The notes under the pieces: model-generated
Told to the model about the DNA's origin: nothing
Database searches by the model: none
What the model saw: only the letters and a program-made list of their open reading frames with translations
Position numbers and translations under genes: made by a program
Shown here: positions 11,451 to 22,509 of the stretch, piece by piece
Layout: each line of letters starts with the position of its first letter
Position numbering within the stretch: position 1 is the stretch's first letter
NCBI GenBank assembly: GCA_029783825.1
Contig: JAREIK010002463.1
Span: forward strand, 1,386,224 to 1,450,223
Length of the DNA: 64,000 bases
Source: Sapria himalayana
Taxonomy: Eukaryota > Streptophyta > Magnoliopsida > Malpighiales > Rafflesiaceae
Direction of reading: 5' to 3'

Positions 11451-13080
11451 TTGTTTCAAAATACATAACCAATATTTCCATATGTGTGTTTTTATAATTC
11501 TATGTGATCTTTCAGTTATATATCATTAATTATAATTTTCCAACCATTTCTTGCCCAATTGGTCATATTATTGGGTAGATATTCTTTTTGATAATAGTAG
11601 TAAATGCATGATAGAATCCCATGATATATTATTTACTTTGCCCCTATAAGTCTCATGGTTTTATCTTTTACATTAGGTTCAAATTGAAATGGCCCAACTT
11701 GAAACAGACGAACATAATTTGTCCACACTTAGCACATGGAGATTATACCATAAAGCTTAGCCACATTGGGCCAAAATGGCTCAACGTTATCATGCCAATA
11801 TTTCCCATCTTGATACATGACAGTGGTGCAAGACATTGTGATGATAGGCCCAAGCAATTTACAAAAAGATATAAAAATTCTTTCATTTTCTAAAGCATTA
11901 AACAAGCCATGTGTACCCACCTTCTTTATCAAGTATATTAGTCTAGATGGATTTTGGTGCCAAATTGCCGACATTATAATTGGGTTTTGAGAGTGTTTAT
12001 AGATGGATGCACATCAATGAACTTTAATCCAAGCATAACACTATTTTAATCATAATCTATCCCAAATGAAATGGGACAATTTCCTTTTTATTGTCTCATG
12101 CCTACATTGAGCACTTTTATAGCCTCATGTGAGTGGCTTATTTAATATTTTAAATAATAAATTTTTTAAATAACTACCATTAATAACAAAAAAAAATAAC
12201 AAATATCATATTGACAATAATACTAGCTTGTGATGATATTTTATTTAAACAAGTATTTTGTTTTAAAGAAAGGAGACAAATAAGTGAGGGACAAGCTTTA
12301 TACTTTCCTTCTACTTTTAACTAGAATAATTTTCATTAAATATGACAAATTTTCTATGTATGATTCATGATAATGCACATATATTAGTATCCAAACTCAT
12401 GCATATCATGCTCTTAGCTTGCTTTAAACAACACATATTCCCTTTTCTTTAATTCACACACACACACACACACACACACAATACTAAATGCATTTATGTG
12501 TTTGTTTGCATGGACACAAACTTCAACAACAATATCTATTACATGTGCATTTTATTTTCAAAATATAAAGATGATCACCCTTAAAATATATTTATTTTCC
12601 AAATTGTCATCATATGTTGATATTTATCTGCATTTTATTTTTCCACAATAATACTTCTTAAAATATATATATATATATATATGAATATTTGCCTCTAAAT
12701 ACATTTATTTTTAAAATTACAATTATGAGTGTGGTTAACCAAAAGTTCTTCATACCCAAATACATCCATTACTTTTTTTTTATGATTTTATATTAAAATG
12801 TATCTGCTTATTTAACTATACTTAAAATTTAAATAAAATGTATTCGTACTAAAATGAAAACACATCTGAAATTTTGAATGCATGTCCATGCAAGTGCATG
12901 ATTGCTTGCAAAAAAAAAAAATATTGAACAAAAGTCAAAGAAGAGGACAATAGTAATATACAAGTGCTAACTTGTTTGGAATTTTTTTTTTCAACTAGCA
13001 AAGAATGGAGGATAGAGGTATAGTTTTTTTTTTAATGATTGGGACAAGGTTATAATCATAATGATCAAAATGAGTAGAGG
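11450..13080. other. Unassigned region with small overlapping ORFs
   Basis: Two open frames overlap on opposite strands (11,621-11,893 plus, 90 residues; 11,729-11,974 minus, 81 residues). I recognise neither. The stretch is slightly less AT-rich than its surroundings and includes repeated GGCCCA words. From 12,000 to 13,080 there is only AT-rich sequence with microsatellites. Confidence 0.35.
12455..12481. repeat. (CA)13 microsatellite
   Basis: An uninterrupted CA dinucleotide run. A separate AT run lies at 12,663-12,682. Confidence 0.95.
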
Positions 13081-13760
13081 TTTTAACCATCAATAAATAA
13101 TCTTCACAACTTTTGATAGTTTTGGTATTTTCTTTATAAATAGTTACTCTATATATATTTGAACAAACATTTAGTAAATAAACTTACCATGACTAAGGTA
13201 GTTACTCTTTATAACATAAAATCATGGTGCTAGAATTAGCCATGGCAGAAAATAATGCAATGACTCAAATACTTAGTATTTTGACTATGCATAAAATAAG
13301 TCATAGCTCAAGAAATTACAACAATTATTTGTACTAGAAGGTTACGTAGCTTTCATAATGAAATAATAATTTCATAACTATTATGTATTTTAGAGATAGT
13401 ATGACTGTGACTCTAATAAAATGTCATGATCAAGATGACTGTGATGCATAAGAAAATAATTATGTCAACTTGGTGGTAAATTCATAGCATACAAAGAACC
13501 ATGACTAGTTTTAGTAGACTTACAATCATGTCCAGTGTGTTGTACCTAAATTATGACAAGAGAATTATTATGACTCTCCATTATTTTTCTTTCCACTGAT
13601 TCATTACTCTACCAAGTCTACAATTCCACATAAAATCACAATGATGTTAGTTTTACTAATATTCATCAAATTCTTTTAAAATAAAAATTTTAAAAAATCT
13701 CTCCAATAAATACTAAAATGTGTACTATTTAATATGCCGGATACTCAATACAACTAGTTA
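13080..13760 (-). repeat. Ty3/gypsy 3' internal region, minus orientation
   Basis: It shares the 'catgac' word pattern and the block near 13,590-13,760 with 4,440-4,680 and 50,800-51,000. No coding domain is seen. Confidence 0.4.
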
Positions 13761-13799
13761 TTTTGGCGAAAATTAATGAACTATTGGTATAGAAATGAA

Positions 13800-14690
13800 C
13801 TTTAAATTGAATAATTACACTAAATTATAATTTTTGATAGATCATTATGAATAATAGTGAAATTATGTGAGAAGGAAGTGCTACATCATAGTTTCAACAT
13901 GAGGAGGTAAGAGACTTGAATATACTAATTTGGGCATGCTTAAAGAAAGTACTATATTAGAATTTCAGGTAGATGAAATTATTCAGCTTAGTGGGTGAGA
14001 TGGAAGCCTAGTAAGTTGATGGAGTTATGACACATCATAATGTCATGGACAAAAAAAAAGAGAAGAATTGTCCACTCAATACCAAAAATATGTGGAAACT
14101 ACTATTGTGGTAGTCTTCCATATAAAATTGCTATCCGACATAAAAAATACAAGGAGAAAATATCTAAAAGACTATATGTATAAATTAGTATGGAGGAAGG
14201 CTCAAGATCAAAAAAATAAGAAAATAAATTTGTTGCAAAGATGAGTAGCAAGGTAAAATGGAACCATCGATGGTCCAGCACTACCAAAGTTCCATAGAGA
14301 GCCCTCATTCACATAGTGACTTTTTTGTTAGAAATCCATAGAAAATGGATGGATACAATTCTTTCCAAGAAAAGCTTTATAAAAGAGCAAGGTTTTAAAA
14401 AGTTTATCCTCCTTTTCTAACAAATTATCAAATAGAAGGATTTAAATTCTTTCTGTGCCCACATAGAAACAGAAAATACATTGTTTATTCAAGAATTCTA
14501 TACTAATCTTAAGGGTTGAGAAGAAATGATATGCTAAATGAGAAGAATTTGGGTATATTTTGAAAGGAAGATTTTTAATAAGTTGCTTAGATTGCAAGGA
14601 GCTAGGGATATCATAGGTTCAAATCCCAAAAAATTTGACCGAATTTCAAAGAAATTGTGAATATATTAATAGATGAAAATATGGAACAAA
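13800..14690 (+). pseudogene. Ty3/gypsy 3' ORF remnant (PF20167-like)
   Basis: From about 14,250 broken frames contain a domain found near the 3' end of plant gypsy elements ('putative plant transposon protein domain'): a segment ending FYxNL is represented around 14,490-14,520, followed by RRIWVYFERKIFNKLLRLQ (14,545-14,600), the counterpart of 'vRGkwv.f....IN.llgL'. Parallel copies lie at 29,560-30,300 and 44,100-44,800. Its function is unknown. The copy stops abruptly where CACTA-1 begins at 14,691. Confidence 0.55.
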
Positions 14691-14714
14691 CACGACAAGA
14701 AAATATTGATTTAG

Positions 14715-14732
14715 CTAGGGATATATCCCTAG
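14715..14732. repeat. Perfect 18-bp palindrome near the CACTA-1 terminus
   Basis: CTAGGGATATATCCCTAG is its own reverse complement. CACTA-2 has a degenerate counterpart at the same distance from its terminus, so the palindrome is part of the element's end structure. Confidence 0.85.
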
Positions 14733-14789
14733 TTAAATAATGAGAGATTATATAGGGAATAGCAAGGGGCTTCTGACCCCCCACCGAAA

Positions 14790-15665
14790 TAAAAATTTAC
14801 AACAGATTAGCGACTTGATACTTTCGTAAAATTCTACTCAAGAAAAGTTGGGAATTTAGCAACGGATTACCGACGGATTAGCGATAGAATATTTTCGTAA
14901 AATTCCACTCAAAAAAGTGGGGATTTTAGCAATGGATTAGCGATGAAATATTTTGGTATATTCTTCTCAAGAAAAACAGGGAATTTAGCAACGGATTAGT
15001 AATGGATTAACAACGGATTAGCGATGGACTATTTTCATAAATTTCGCTCAAGAAAAGTGGAAAATTTAGCAACGGATTTAGCGACAGAATTTCCCTAGTT
15101 GATAAAAATCCTGAATATACGACAGATTTAGCGATAGAATTTGTCTATCTAATTATACCCGGAACATGGCGATATATTTCAAAGATGAAATTTCCCTAAC
15201 TAATTACATATGGAACATGACGACAGATTTCAGCGACGGAATTCCCTAGCTAATAACATCTGGAACATAGCGATGAATTTTAGCGACGAAATTTACCTAG
15301 CTAATTACATTAAAAAAAATATAGTGATGAATTTTAGCAACAGAATTTTTCTCGCTAATTACATCACGAAATATAGTGATGGATTTAGCGATGAAATTTC
15401 CCTAGCTATCTACGTACTGAATATAGTAATGGATTTTAACAACTGAACTTCCCTAGCCAATTACATCCTGAATATAGTGACAGATATTATCAACGAAACT
15501 TCCCTAACTAATTAAATCCAGAATATATCGAAGGATTTAGCACGGAACTTCCCTAGCTAATTAAATCCAGAATATAACGACGAATTTAGCGACAGAACTT
15601 TCTAAGCTAATAAAATCCCAAACATATGGATGGATTTAGCATTGAAATATGTCTAGCCAATATTT
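14790..15665 (+). repeat. CACTA-1 subterminal repeat array
   Basis: Two kinds of degenerate tandem repeat are present. From 14,790 to 15,080, units of about 85-110 bp contain 'tttagcaacggattagcga' and 'aattc.actcaagaaaagt'. From 15,080 to 15,665, roughly eleven units of about 50-60 bp contain 'gcgacgga.ttccctagctaattacat'. In En/Spm elements short motifs repeated near the termini are bound by the element's DNA-binding protein (TNPA), so these GCGACGGA and CTAGCTAA words are candidate binding sites. That role is inference from the family. Confidence 0.75.
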
Positions 15666-16890
15666 AAATATTTAATTTTTTAATTTATTATTAGTTTTAA
15701 TATTTTATTTAATTTTGTTTATTAAATGTATGTTAATAGTCTATAAATGAGCGATCATTGAAAGATACATTCTTCTCATAAAATTATATAAAAAATATTA
15801 TAAATAAATAATTTAAAAAATTATAAAAATACAAAAAAAATTATATTAAAAAGGACTAAAATAACTATTTTAATGATGTATTAATTTATTAAAAAATTAT
15901 ACAAAAAAATTTCATAAAATTTTTAATTAAGAAACTTAAAAATTTGTATTAAAGTAACATTAAATAATTAATTCAATAAGTATAATAATTTTTTTCGATA
16001 TTTTAAAAATTTAATTAACATACATTAAAATTTCTACTAATATAATTGTAAAATAATTCATTAAATGATAAACTAAAAAATATTTTCAAAAATATTTGAT
16101 TTGACGATTAAGCTAGTAAATATTAAAATTATTATAAGTAAAAAAAATTTATGATTATAGGAAACTTTTAAAAAAATAATTAATACAAAATTTGAAAATC
16201 TTGAAATATAATAAAAATATAAATTTTTTAAAAATGTTAAAAGAAAATAAGTTAATATTTAAAAAATAAATACATAGATATTTGCTCTTACTAAAATTTA
16301 TAAGAATTAAATAATTTAGTAATATTTTTACTATTAGCTTTTAATATTAAGTGTTTATTAAAATAATAAATATAACTCTTTTTTAATTATATTTTCACTT
16401 TAAGTAATTTTTTGAATTTTATAAATTATAAATGATATCAAATAATATTAAATTTTATGCCTTTAAAATTATTTCATATTATTATCATAAAAATTAATAT
16501 GAATTCTTAAAAATTTATAACCATAAAATATAAATTTTTATATATTTTTTAATATTAAGAGTATTTTATTACTCTTAGGAGAGTGGCTAGAAGACAATTC
16601 ATCTTTTCAAATATATCTTATTATATGAAGTTTGTTACTTTTGTAGTTATTTAATATATTTTTTTATAAGACTAAACATATTTTTTTAAATTGTTTATAT
16701 ATTTATTATTTAATTAATATTATAATAAAAAATTGTAAGGTATTTGTTTTTAATGTGTACCTTGCAACACACACATTAATTTTATTGATAAAATTTTGAT
16801 AGTAAAAAAAATTAATGAGTCTTTTTGTATTATATATCTATATTGTTTATTTAATATTTTAATAACTAAAAATATAAATATTTTGCTAAT
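15666..16890. other. Very AT-rich non-coding stretch inside CACTA-1
   Basis: Composed almost entirely of short A and T runs with no periodicity that I can see and no coding potential. Confidence 0.6.
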
Positions 16891-16904
16891 ATATATTTTC
16901 ACTT

Positions 16905-17050
16905 GTTGTCGAGACTCGAGAATCTCTAACAAGTGAATCACAAGTCCTCCGCAGTCCACCATCTATCTCTCGATACCTACGCATCAAAATTTAATCGAAG
17001 TTTTAGGATAATTTGGTATTGATTTGAGGTATGTTTTATGCCCTAATTAT
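16905..17050 (+). promoter_or_regulatory. Possible CACTA-1 5' exon or promoter region
   Basis: A short island of higher GC in an AT-rich zone, containing CTCGAGAATCTC, an inverted repeat TCACTTGTT ... AACAAGTGA, and 'ctccgcagtccacc'. It ends with 'gatttgaggtatgtttt', which would serve as a splice donor (GAG|GTATGT). Its position between subterminal repeats and a long non-coding region upstream of TNPD fits a 5' untranslated exon. No TATA box can be singled out in such AT-rich DNA. Confidence 0.3.
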
Positions 17051-17151
17051 TCATCGATTATCTTGGATTGCTTATATAAACTTATTCATATATTTCATGC
17101 AAATGTGATATAATGTATTATCATTGTGTAGATATTAATGGTGCACAGTAG

Positions 17152-17384
17152 GTATGCCAACTTGATATCTACATCAATATACATAACTATATATAACAGT
17201 ATACATAAATAGTATACATAAACATAAGTGTATTTTATATAAGTGTATTTAAACATAACTATAAATCAATATGCATGTGTGATATAATTTGAATTTCTTA
17301 TATAAGTGTATTTAATATATCTATAACTATAAAAATAGTATACATAAACATAACTATATATAAATATAATAACGTATATTTAAT

Positions 17385-17425
<41 letters not shown>

Positions 17426-19060
17426 CATACACATATATATATATATATAACTATATATATAAGTATTTATCTACATTAATATACATAACTATATATAAAT
17501 AGAATACATAAACAGTATGCCGACTTGATATCTACATCAATATACATAACTATATATAAACAATATACATAAATATTATTCATAAACATAAGTGTATTTT
17601 ATCTAGATGTATTTAAACTTAACAATACATCAAAATTCATATGTGATATAATTCAAATTTTTTATATAAGTGTATTATTCTATATCTATAACTATAAAAA
17701 TAGTATACATAAACATAACAATATATAAATATACAACATATATTTAATATACATACATACATACGTGTATATATATATATATAATGTATTTAAAAATATG
17801 TATATCAACATATTACTATATATAAATGTATTTATCTATATTAATACACACAACTATATATAAATAGTATACATAAACAGTATACATAAAAGTATAAGGT
17901 ATGCCGACTAAAAATCTACATCAATATAATTAACGATATATAAATAGTATACATAAACATAAGTATATTTTATATAAGTGTATTTAAACCTCACTATATA
18001 GTAATATGCATGTGTGATATAATTCGAATTTCTTATATAAGTATATTTTACTATATCTATAAAAACAATATACATAAGTATAACTATATATAAATATAAC
18101 AACGTATATTTAATATGCTTACATATATATATATATATATATGTATGTATATATATATATATATAACTATATATAAATGTATTTAACAATATGTATATCA
18201 ACATATTACTATATATAAATGTATTTATCTACATTAATATACATAACTATATATAAATAGTATACATCAACAGTATACATAAATAGTATAAGGTATGTCG
18301 ACTTGATATCTATATCAATATACATAACTATATATAAACAGTATACATAAACATAAGTATATTTTATATAAGTGTATTTAAACATAACTATACATCAATA
18401 TGCATGTGTGATATAATTCGAATTTCTTATATAAGTCTATTTTACTATATCTATAACTATAAAAATAGTATACATAAACATAACTATATATAGAACAACA
18501 TATATTTAATATATATATATATATATATAACTATATATAAATGTATTTAACAATATGTATATCAACATATTACTATATATAAATGTATTTATCTACATTA
18601 ATATACATAACTATATATAAATAGTATACATAAATAGTATACATAAATAGTATAAGGTTTGCCGACTTTATATCTACATCAATATACATAACTATAAATA
18701 AACAATATACATAAACAGCATATATTAATATAAGTTTATTTTATATAAGTGTATTTAAACATAACTATACATCAATATGCATGTGTGATATAATTCGAAT
18801 TTCTTATATATAAATAGTATACATAAACATAACTATATATAAATATAACAATGTATATTTAATATACATACATATATATATACACACATATAGATATATA
18901 ACTATTTATAAATTTATCTAACAATATGTATATCAACATATTACTATATATAAATGTATTTATTTACATTAATACCTATACATAGCCATATGTCTAAATA
19001 TATATAATTACAAGAAAAACTATATATAAATACATTTACAACATGTGTAAATACATGCTT
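17152..19060 (+). repeat. AT-rich tandem repeat, ~363-394 bp units (5 copies)
   Basis: Units begin with the word GTATGCCGACTTGATATCTAC or variants at 17,152, 17,515, 17,899, 18,293 and 18,657, giving periods of 363, 384, 394 and 364 bp. Each unit carries in the same order 'aagtgtattttatataagtgtatttaaa', 'catgtgtgatataattcgaatttc', and 'caacgtatatttaata' followed by a variable CA/TA microsatellite that accounts for the length differences. The last unit is incomplete. Frames inside are repeats of Tyr/Ile codons and not genes. Confidence 0.9.
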
Positions 19061-20080
19061 CATAAATTTAATATCTATTCATATCATTCATCTCATTCAT
19101 ATATATATATATATATTTGATATTTTATAAATCTTTAGCTTTTTCCCATATATTTTATGAACTTAAATTTAATTTTTTCAACCTAAAATATATTTTTATT
19201 GTATTTTTTATATGTTTGTATAAATCATTATGATTTAATATGTTTAGGGTTTGTATTTTTGTTTCACTTAATATCATTTAACTAAAATTGATTTCTAATA
19301 AAATGTTTATTTGTTAAAATTCATGTTGTAAATTTCAAAATAAATAACAAAATGTTTGTGTAATAAATATTATAAAAAATTTCTAAAATATATATGTGAT
19401 GTAGTCTGAATTTACAAAAATAAAACTTTAAAAATAAAATTTATTTACAAAATAAAAATTTCACTTCCTAATATGCAATATGTTATATTTATTATAAATC
19501 AATAATATTTGAAATGGATCTATTAATTACAAAAAAACCCATTGTCATGTATTCAATTTAAAAAAAATTATAAATAATTATTTAAAAAAACCAATTCATA
19601 TATTTATTTTGTCATTTATATATTTTGAATAAAATAAAAAAAATTATTAATTATAGAAAAGTTTACTCATTTATTTATATGATAATCTATTTTCTTTGAA
19701 CATAATTAAATAAATAATTAATTTTTTACAAAATATTAAAGGCATGTATTTATATGTACTACATTATATTTGTTTGAATTTTAAAGTTTCTAAAACTTTA
19801 TTAATAACAATAAATAATTATTAGAAATTTATCATAGACATTAATGTTTTAATTAAAAATTATATAGAAAAACAAAAACAATATTATCTATTTATGAACT
19901 ATATTTTAATTGTTAACATAATTGTAAAAACAAAATAATTTACAAATAGGCTAACTTCATTTATTTATATGAGTATAATGATAGTTATTTTATTGAAAAT
20001 ATTAAAAAAATAACTATTTGAATAAAATAAAAGCTCATATATTTATTTCATAATTTCATTTTACACATTAATATGCTTCA
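19061..20080. other. AT-rich non-coding stretch
   Basis: No repeats of note and no coding similarity seen. A short (AT)n run lies at about 19,096-19,115. Confidence 0.5.
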
Positions 20081-20470
20081 CACACACTCAGACACACGCA
20101 TATATAAACACATACAAATATTTGTTTTACATATAAAGAATTTACAATATTTTATAAATTGTGTATAATATATAATATTTTATTTTAATTAAATTTTCAA
20201 AATCAAAAAATTTTAAATACATTCACACACACACACACACACAATAGTTTCAAGTGTAACTTTAAAAATACATTATGTATATAGGTACATGTGTGTGTTT
20301 GTGTGGGTGTTCAGTAGTATATACATGCATACAAGTATATACACACTACTTTGAAAATGTAGATACATGTGTGAATATATACAAAAGTACAAAAATGTGT
20401 ATTTTGATATATAATGTATAGTAATGTATATGGATGCATAAATGTGTGTGTGTGTGTAGGGTAGTGTATA
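20080..20470. repeat. CA/TG and TA microsatellite cluster
   Basis: Includes CA-rich words at 20,080-20,100, a (CA)n run at about 20,223-20,243, and GT-rich runs near 20,289-20,310 and 20,445-20,458. Open frames across it are repetitive Tyr/Ile/His strings and are not genes. Confidence 0.8.
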
Positions 20471-20739
20471 TGCACATATATATTTATGCATATATATGTA
20501 AATATCAACATTAAATTTGAGAAGAAAAAACTTGAGCACACAAATATTAACATGTTCCACAAATTCATGAGAGCGGGAACAAAAAGTGACACTATTGCAA
20601 GATACTACTAATCTCCCATCTTTAGCACTTTGCCTCAAAATTTGATCAAAGTACTACTTGCCATGATAAGGTTCATTCAATACTACATATCATGGAGTTA
20701 CATTTTCATTCAATACTATAATTTATTCAAATAAAAAAA

Positions 20740-21065
20740 TCTATCCAATATCTTCTTCAACAACTCTTCTTTCTTCTTTTTCTAGTCTTGATAATCTATT
20801 TCAAATTTTGATTATATGTAGATTTCTTATCTAATATCTCTAGTGCAAACTATTGTAATAGTAAAATCAATTAAATCAATCTAGGCCTGACATCTTTCTT
20901 TTCTATGAGATATTTGATTATAGAATATTTAGTATATACTATGACTTTGGTTCCTACTAAATATGATATTAACTTGCCAAAATAAAAGATTGTTGATACA
21001 AGTTCTTTCTCAACAGTGGTGTAATTCAATTGGGCATTTGAGAGTATGTTGTTATCATAGTATAT
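20740..21065 (-). pseudogene. Ty3/gypsy RNase H fragment
   Basis: Reading the minus strand from about 21,060 gives NAQLNYTTVEKELVSTIFYF, then SYLVGTKVIVYTKYS and KYLIEKKDVRPRLI before a stop, followed by LILLLQ and a degraded tail. This is the RNase H region of plant gypsy reverse transcriptases (motifs of the type 'YTTTEKELLA', 'SYL.GSKV.VYTDH', 'LL.KKDAKPRLIRWILLLQEFD'). The conserved Asp of the 'TDH' motif is replaced (TKY), so it would be inactive. It is the only piece of pol beyond protease that I can recognise from a gypsy element, and it sits alone inside CACTA-1 between tandem-repeat blocks, presumably as a relic of an insertion. Confidence 0.75.
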
Positions 21066-21609
21066 GATAACTATTTATAAATATTTGTATAACTATATAA
21101 AACTTTTCATAATTATATTTAATTATATTTGTAACTATATAAACTATTTTTATAACTATATTAATAACTATATAAAACTATTTTTGTAACTATATAATCT
21201 TTTATAACTTTATGAGTAATTCTATATAACTATATTATTAACAAAATATATCATATGTATAATAATATATAACTATATATAATTGTATTTTAGTATATGT
21301 ATAACTATAAAAATGTTATATATAACTATATCTTTAAATACATACATATTAATAACTATATGTGTATAACTATATATAAATATTTGTATAACTATGTAAT
21401 ACTCAATATAATTAAATATAATTATATTTGTATCTATGTATACATATATGTATTCATATAAATAAATCTATATATTTATTTATAACTTAGTATATATTTA
21501 TGTATAACTACTTATAACTATTTGATTGAATATATCTATATATAATTATATGTTTAACTATATAAAACTCTATTTTTAATTATATATACTATATGTATAA
21601 GAACATATA

Positions 21610-22509
21610 GAGGTTGACCTCCCTCTCTGGTGACCATCTCTTGAGGTCTATTGATTCTGTTTCTCTCTCTCATCAAATCTCTTTACTGCCATACGACAAA
21701 GGAATTGAGATTTAGTAGAAGAAATGAGGTTTACGTTCACAAAGCTATTCAGCAGGCTATTTGCCAACAAGGAGATGAGAATTTTGAAGCTAGGTCATGA
21801 TGCTGGTGGTAAGACAACCATTATGTATAAGTTGAAGCTTGGTGAAATTGTCACCACAATTCCTACTATTGTTTTTAATGTAGAGATTATTCAATACAAA
21901 AATATCAATTTCATTGTGTGGGGTTGGGGGTCAAGACAAGATTCGCCCTTTTTGGAAGGATTACTTCAAAAATACCCAAGGTCTCATATTTGTGGTGGAC
22001 AACAATGACAGAGATCGAGTTGTTGGAGCCAGAGATGAGTTGCATAGGATGCTAAATGAGGAAAAGCTTCGAGATGTAGGTTTGCTGGTGTTTGCCAATA
22101 AGCAAGATCTTCCCAATACGATGAATGCAATTGAAATTACTTACAAGCTAGGACTTCACTCTCTTCTCCAACGCCATTGGCACATTCAAAGCACCTGTGC
22201 TACATCTGGAGAGGGCCTCTATGAAAGTCTTGATTGGTTTTCCAATTACATTGCCAGCAAGTCATAAATAATTTTAGCAAAATGAGGTAAACTTTGTTGA
22301 CATATTTGGATGTGGATCTAATTTTGCCTATTTTGCTTGAGTTTTGTTCTGGTATGTGGATGACATCATCTGTTTCTAGTAGGATTCAAATTGTATTACA
22401 TTTATATATTGCATACCTGAAATACAAGATCACATTTACTTTGTTCTGATCTGTTGTAAGCCGAACTTGTTTGTTCTTTGTTTTGTATCTTTTTGCCATT
22501 GGGCCTTAA
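21610..22509 (+). mobile_element. Inserted retrocopy of an ARF1-type mRNA with flanking direct repeats
   Basis: The insertion contains a 5' untranslated stretch (21,610-21,723), an intron-free coding region and a 3' untranslated stretch (22,268-22,509). It is bounded by ATGTATAAGAACATATA (21,593-21,609) and ATGTATAAAAACATATA (22,510-22,526), 16 of 17 matching. That fits a LINE-type target-site duplication, although this word also belongs to the host satellite. No long poly(A) tail remains. Confidence 0.65.
21724..22267 (+). pseudogene. ARF1: ADP-ribosylation factor 1 processed pseudogene
   Basis: ARF1 is a small GTPase that recruits coat proteins to Golgi membranes. The translation matches the plant ARF family over its whole length of about 181 codons: [10 protein letters not shown] at the N-terminus, the P-loop region, [27 protein letters not shown], the guanine-specificity motif NKQD and CATSGEG near the C-terminus. 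Plant ARF genes normally contain introns; none is present, so this is a reverse-transcribed copy. It is broken: around 21,920 the codon for Asp in WDVGGQD has lost two bases, shifting the frame. Gly2, the myristoylation site, is Arg; the P-loop reads GHDAGGKTT instead of GLDAAGKTT; and the Gly of TIGFNVE is Val. It is flanked by AT satellite on both sides and is very likely silent. Confidence 0.93.

Noticed and set aside
17908..18204. 98-residue Tyr/Ile-rich minus-strand frame
   Set aside because: It lies within the AT-rich tandem repeat and consists of repeated TAT/ATA codons.
20273..20638. 121- and 93-residue minus-strand frames
   Set aside because: Mostly microsatellite-encoded Tyr/Ile/His; no recognisable domain, overlapping each other in different frames.
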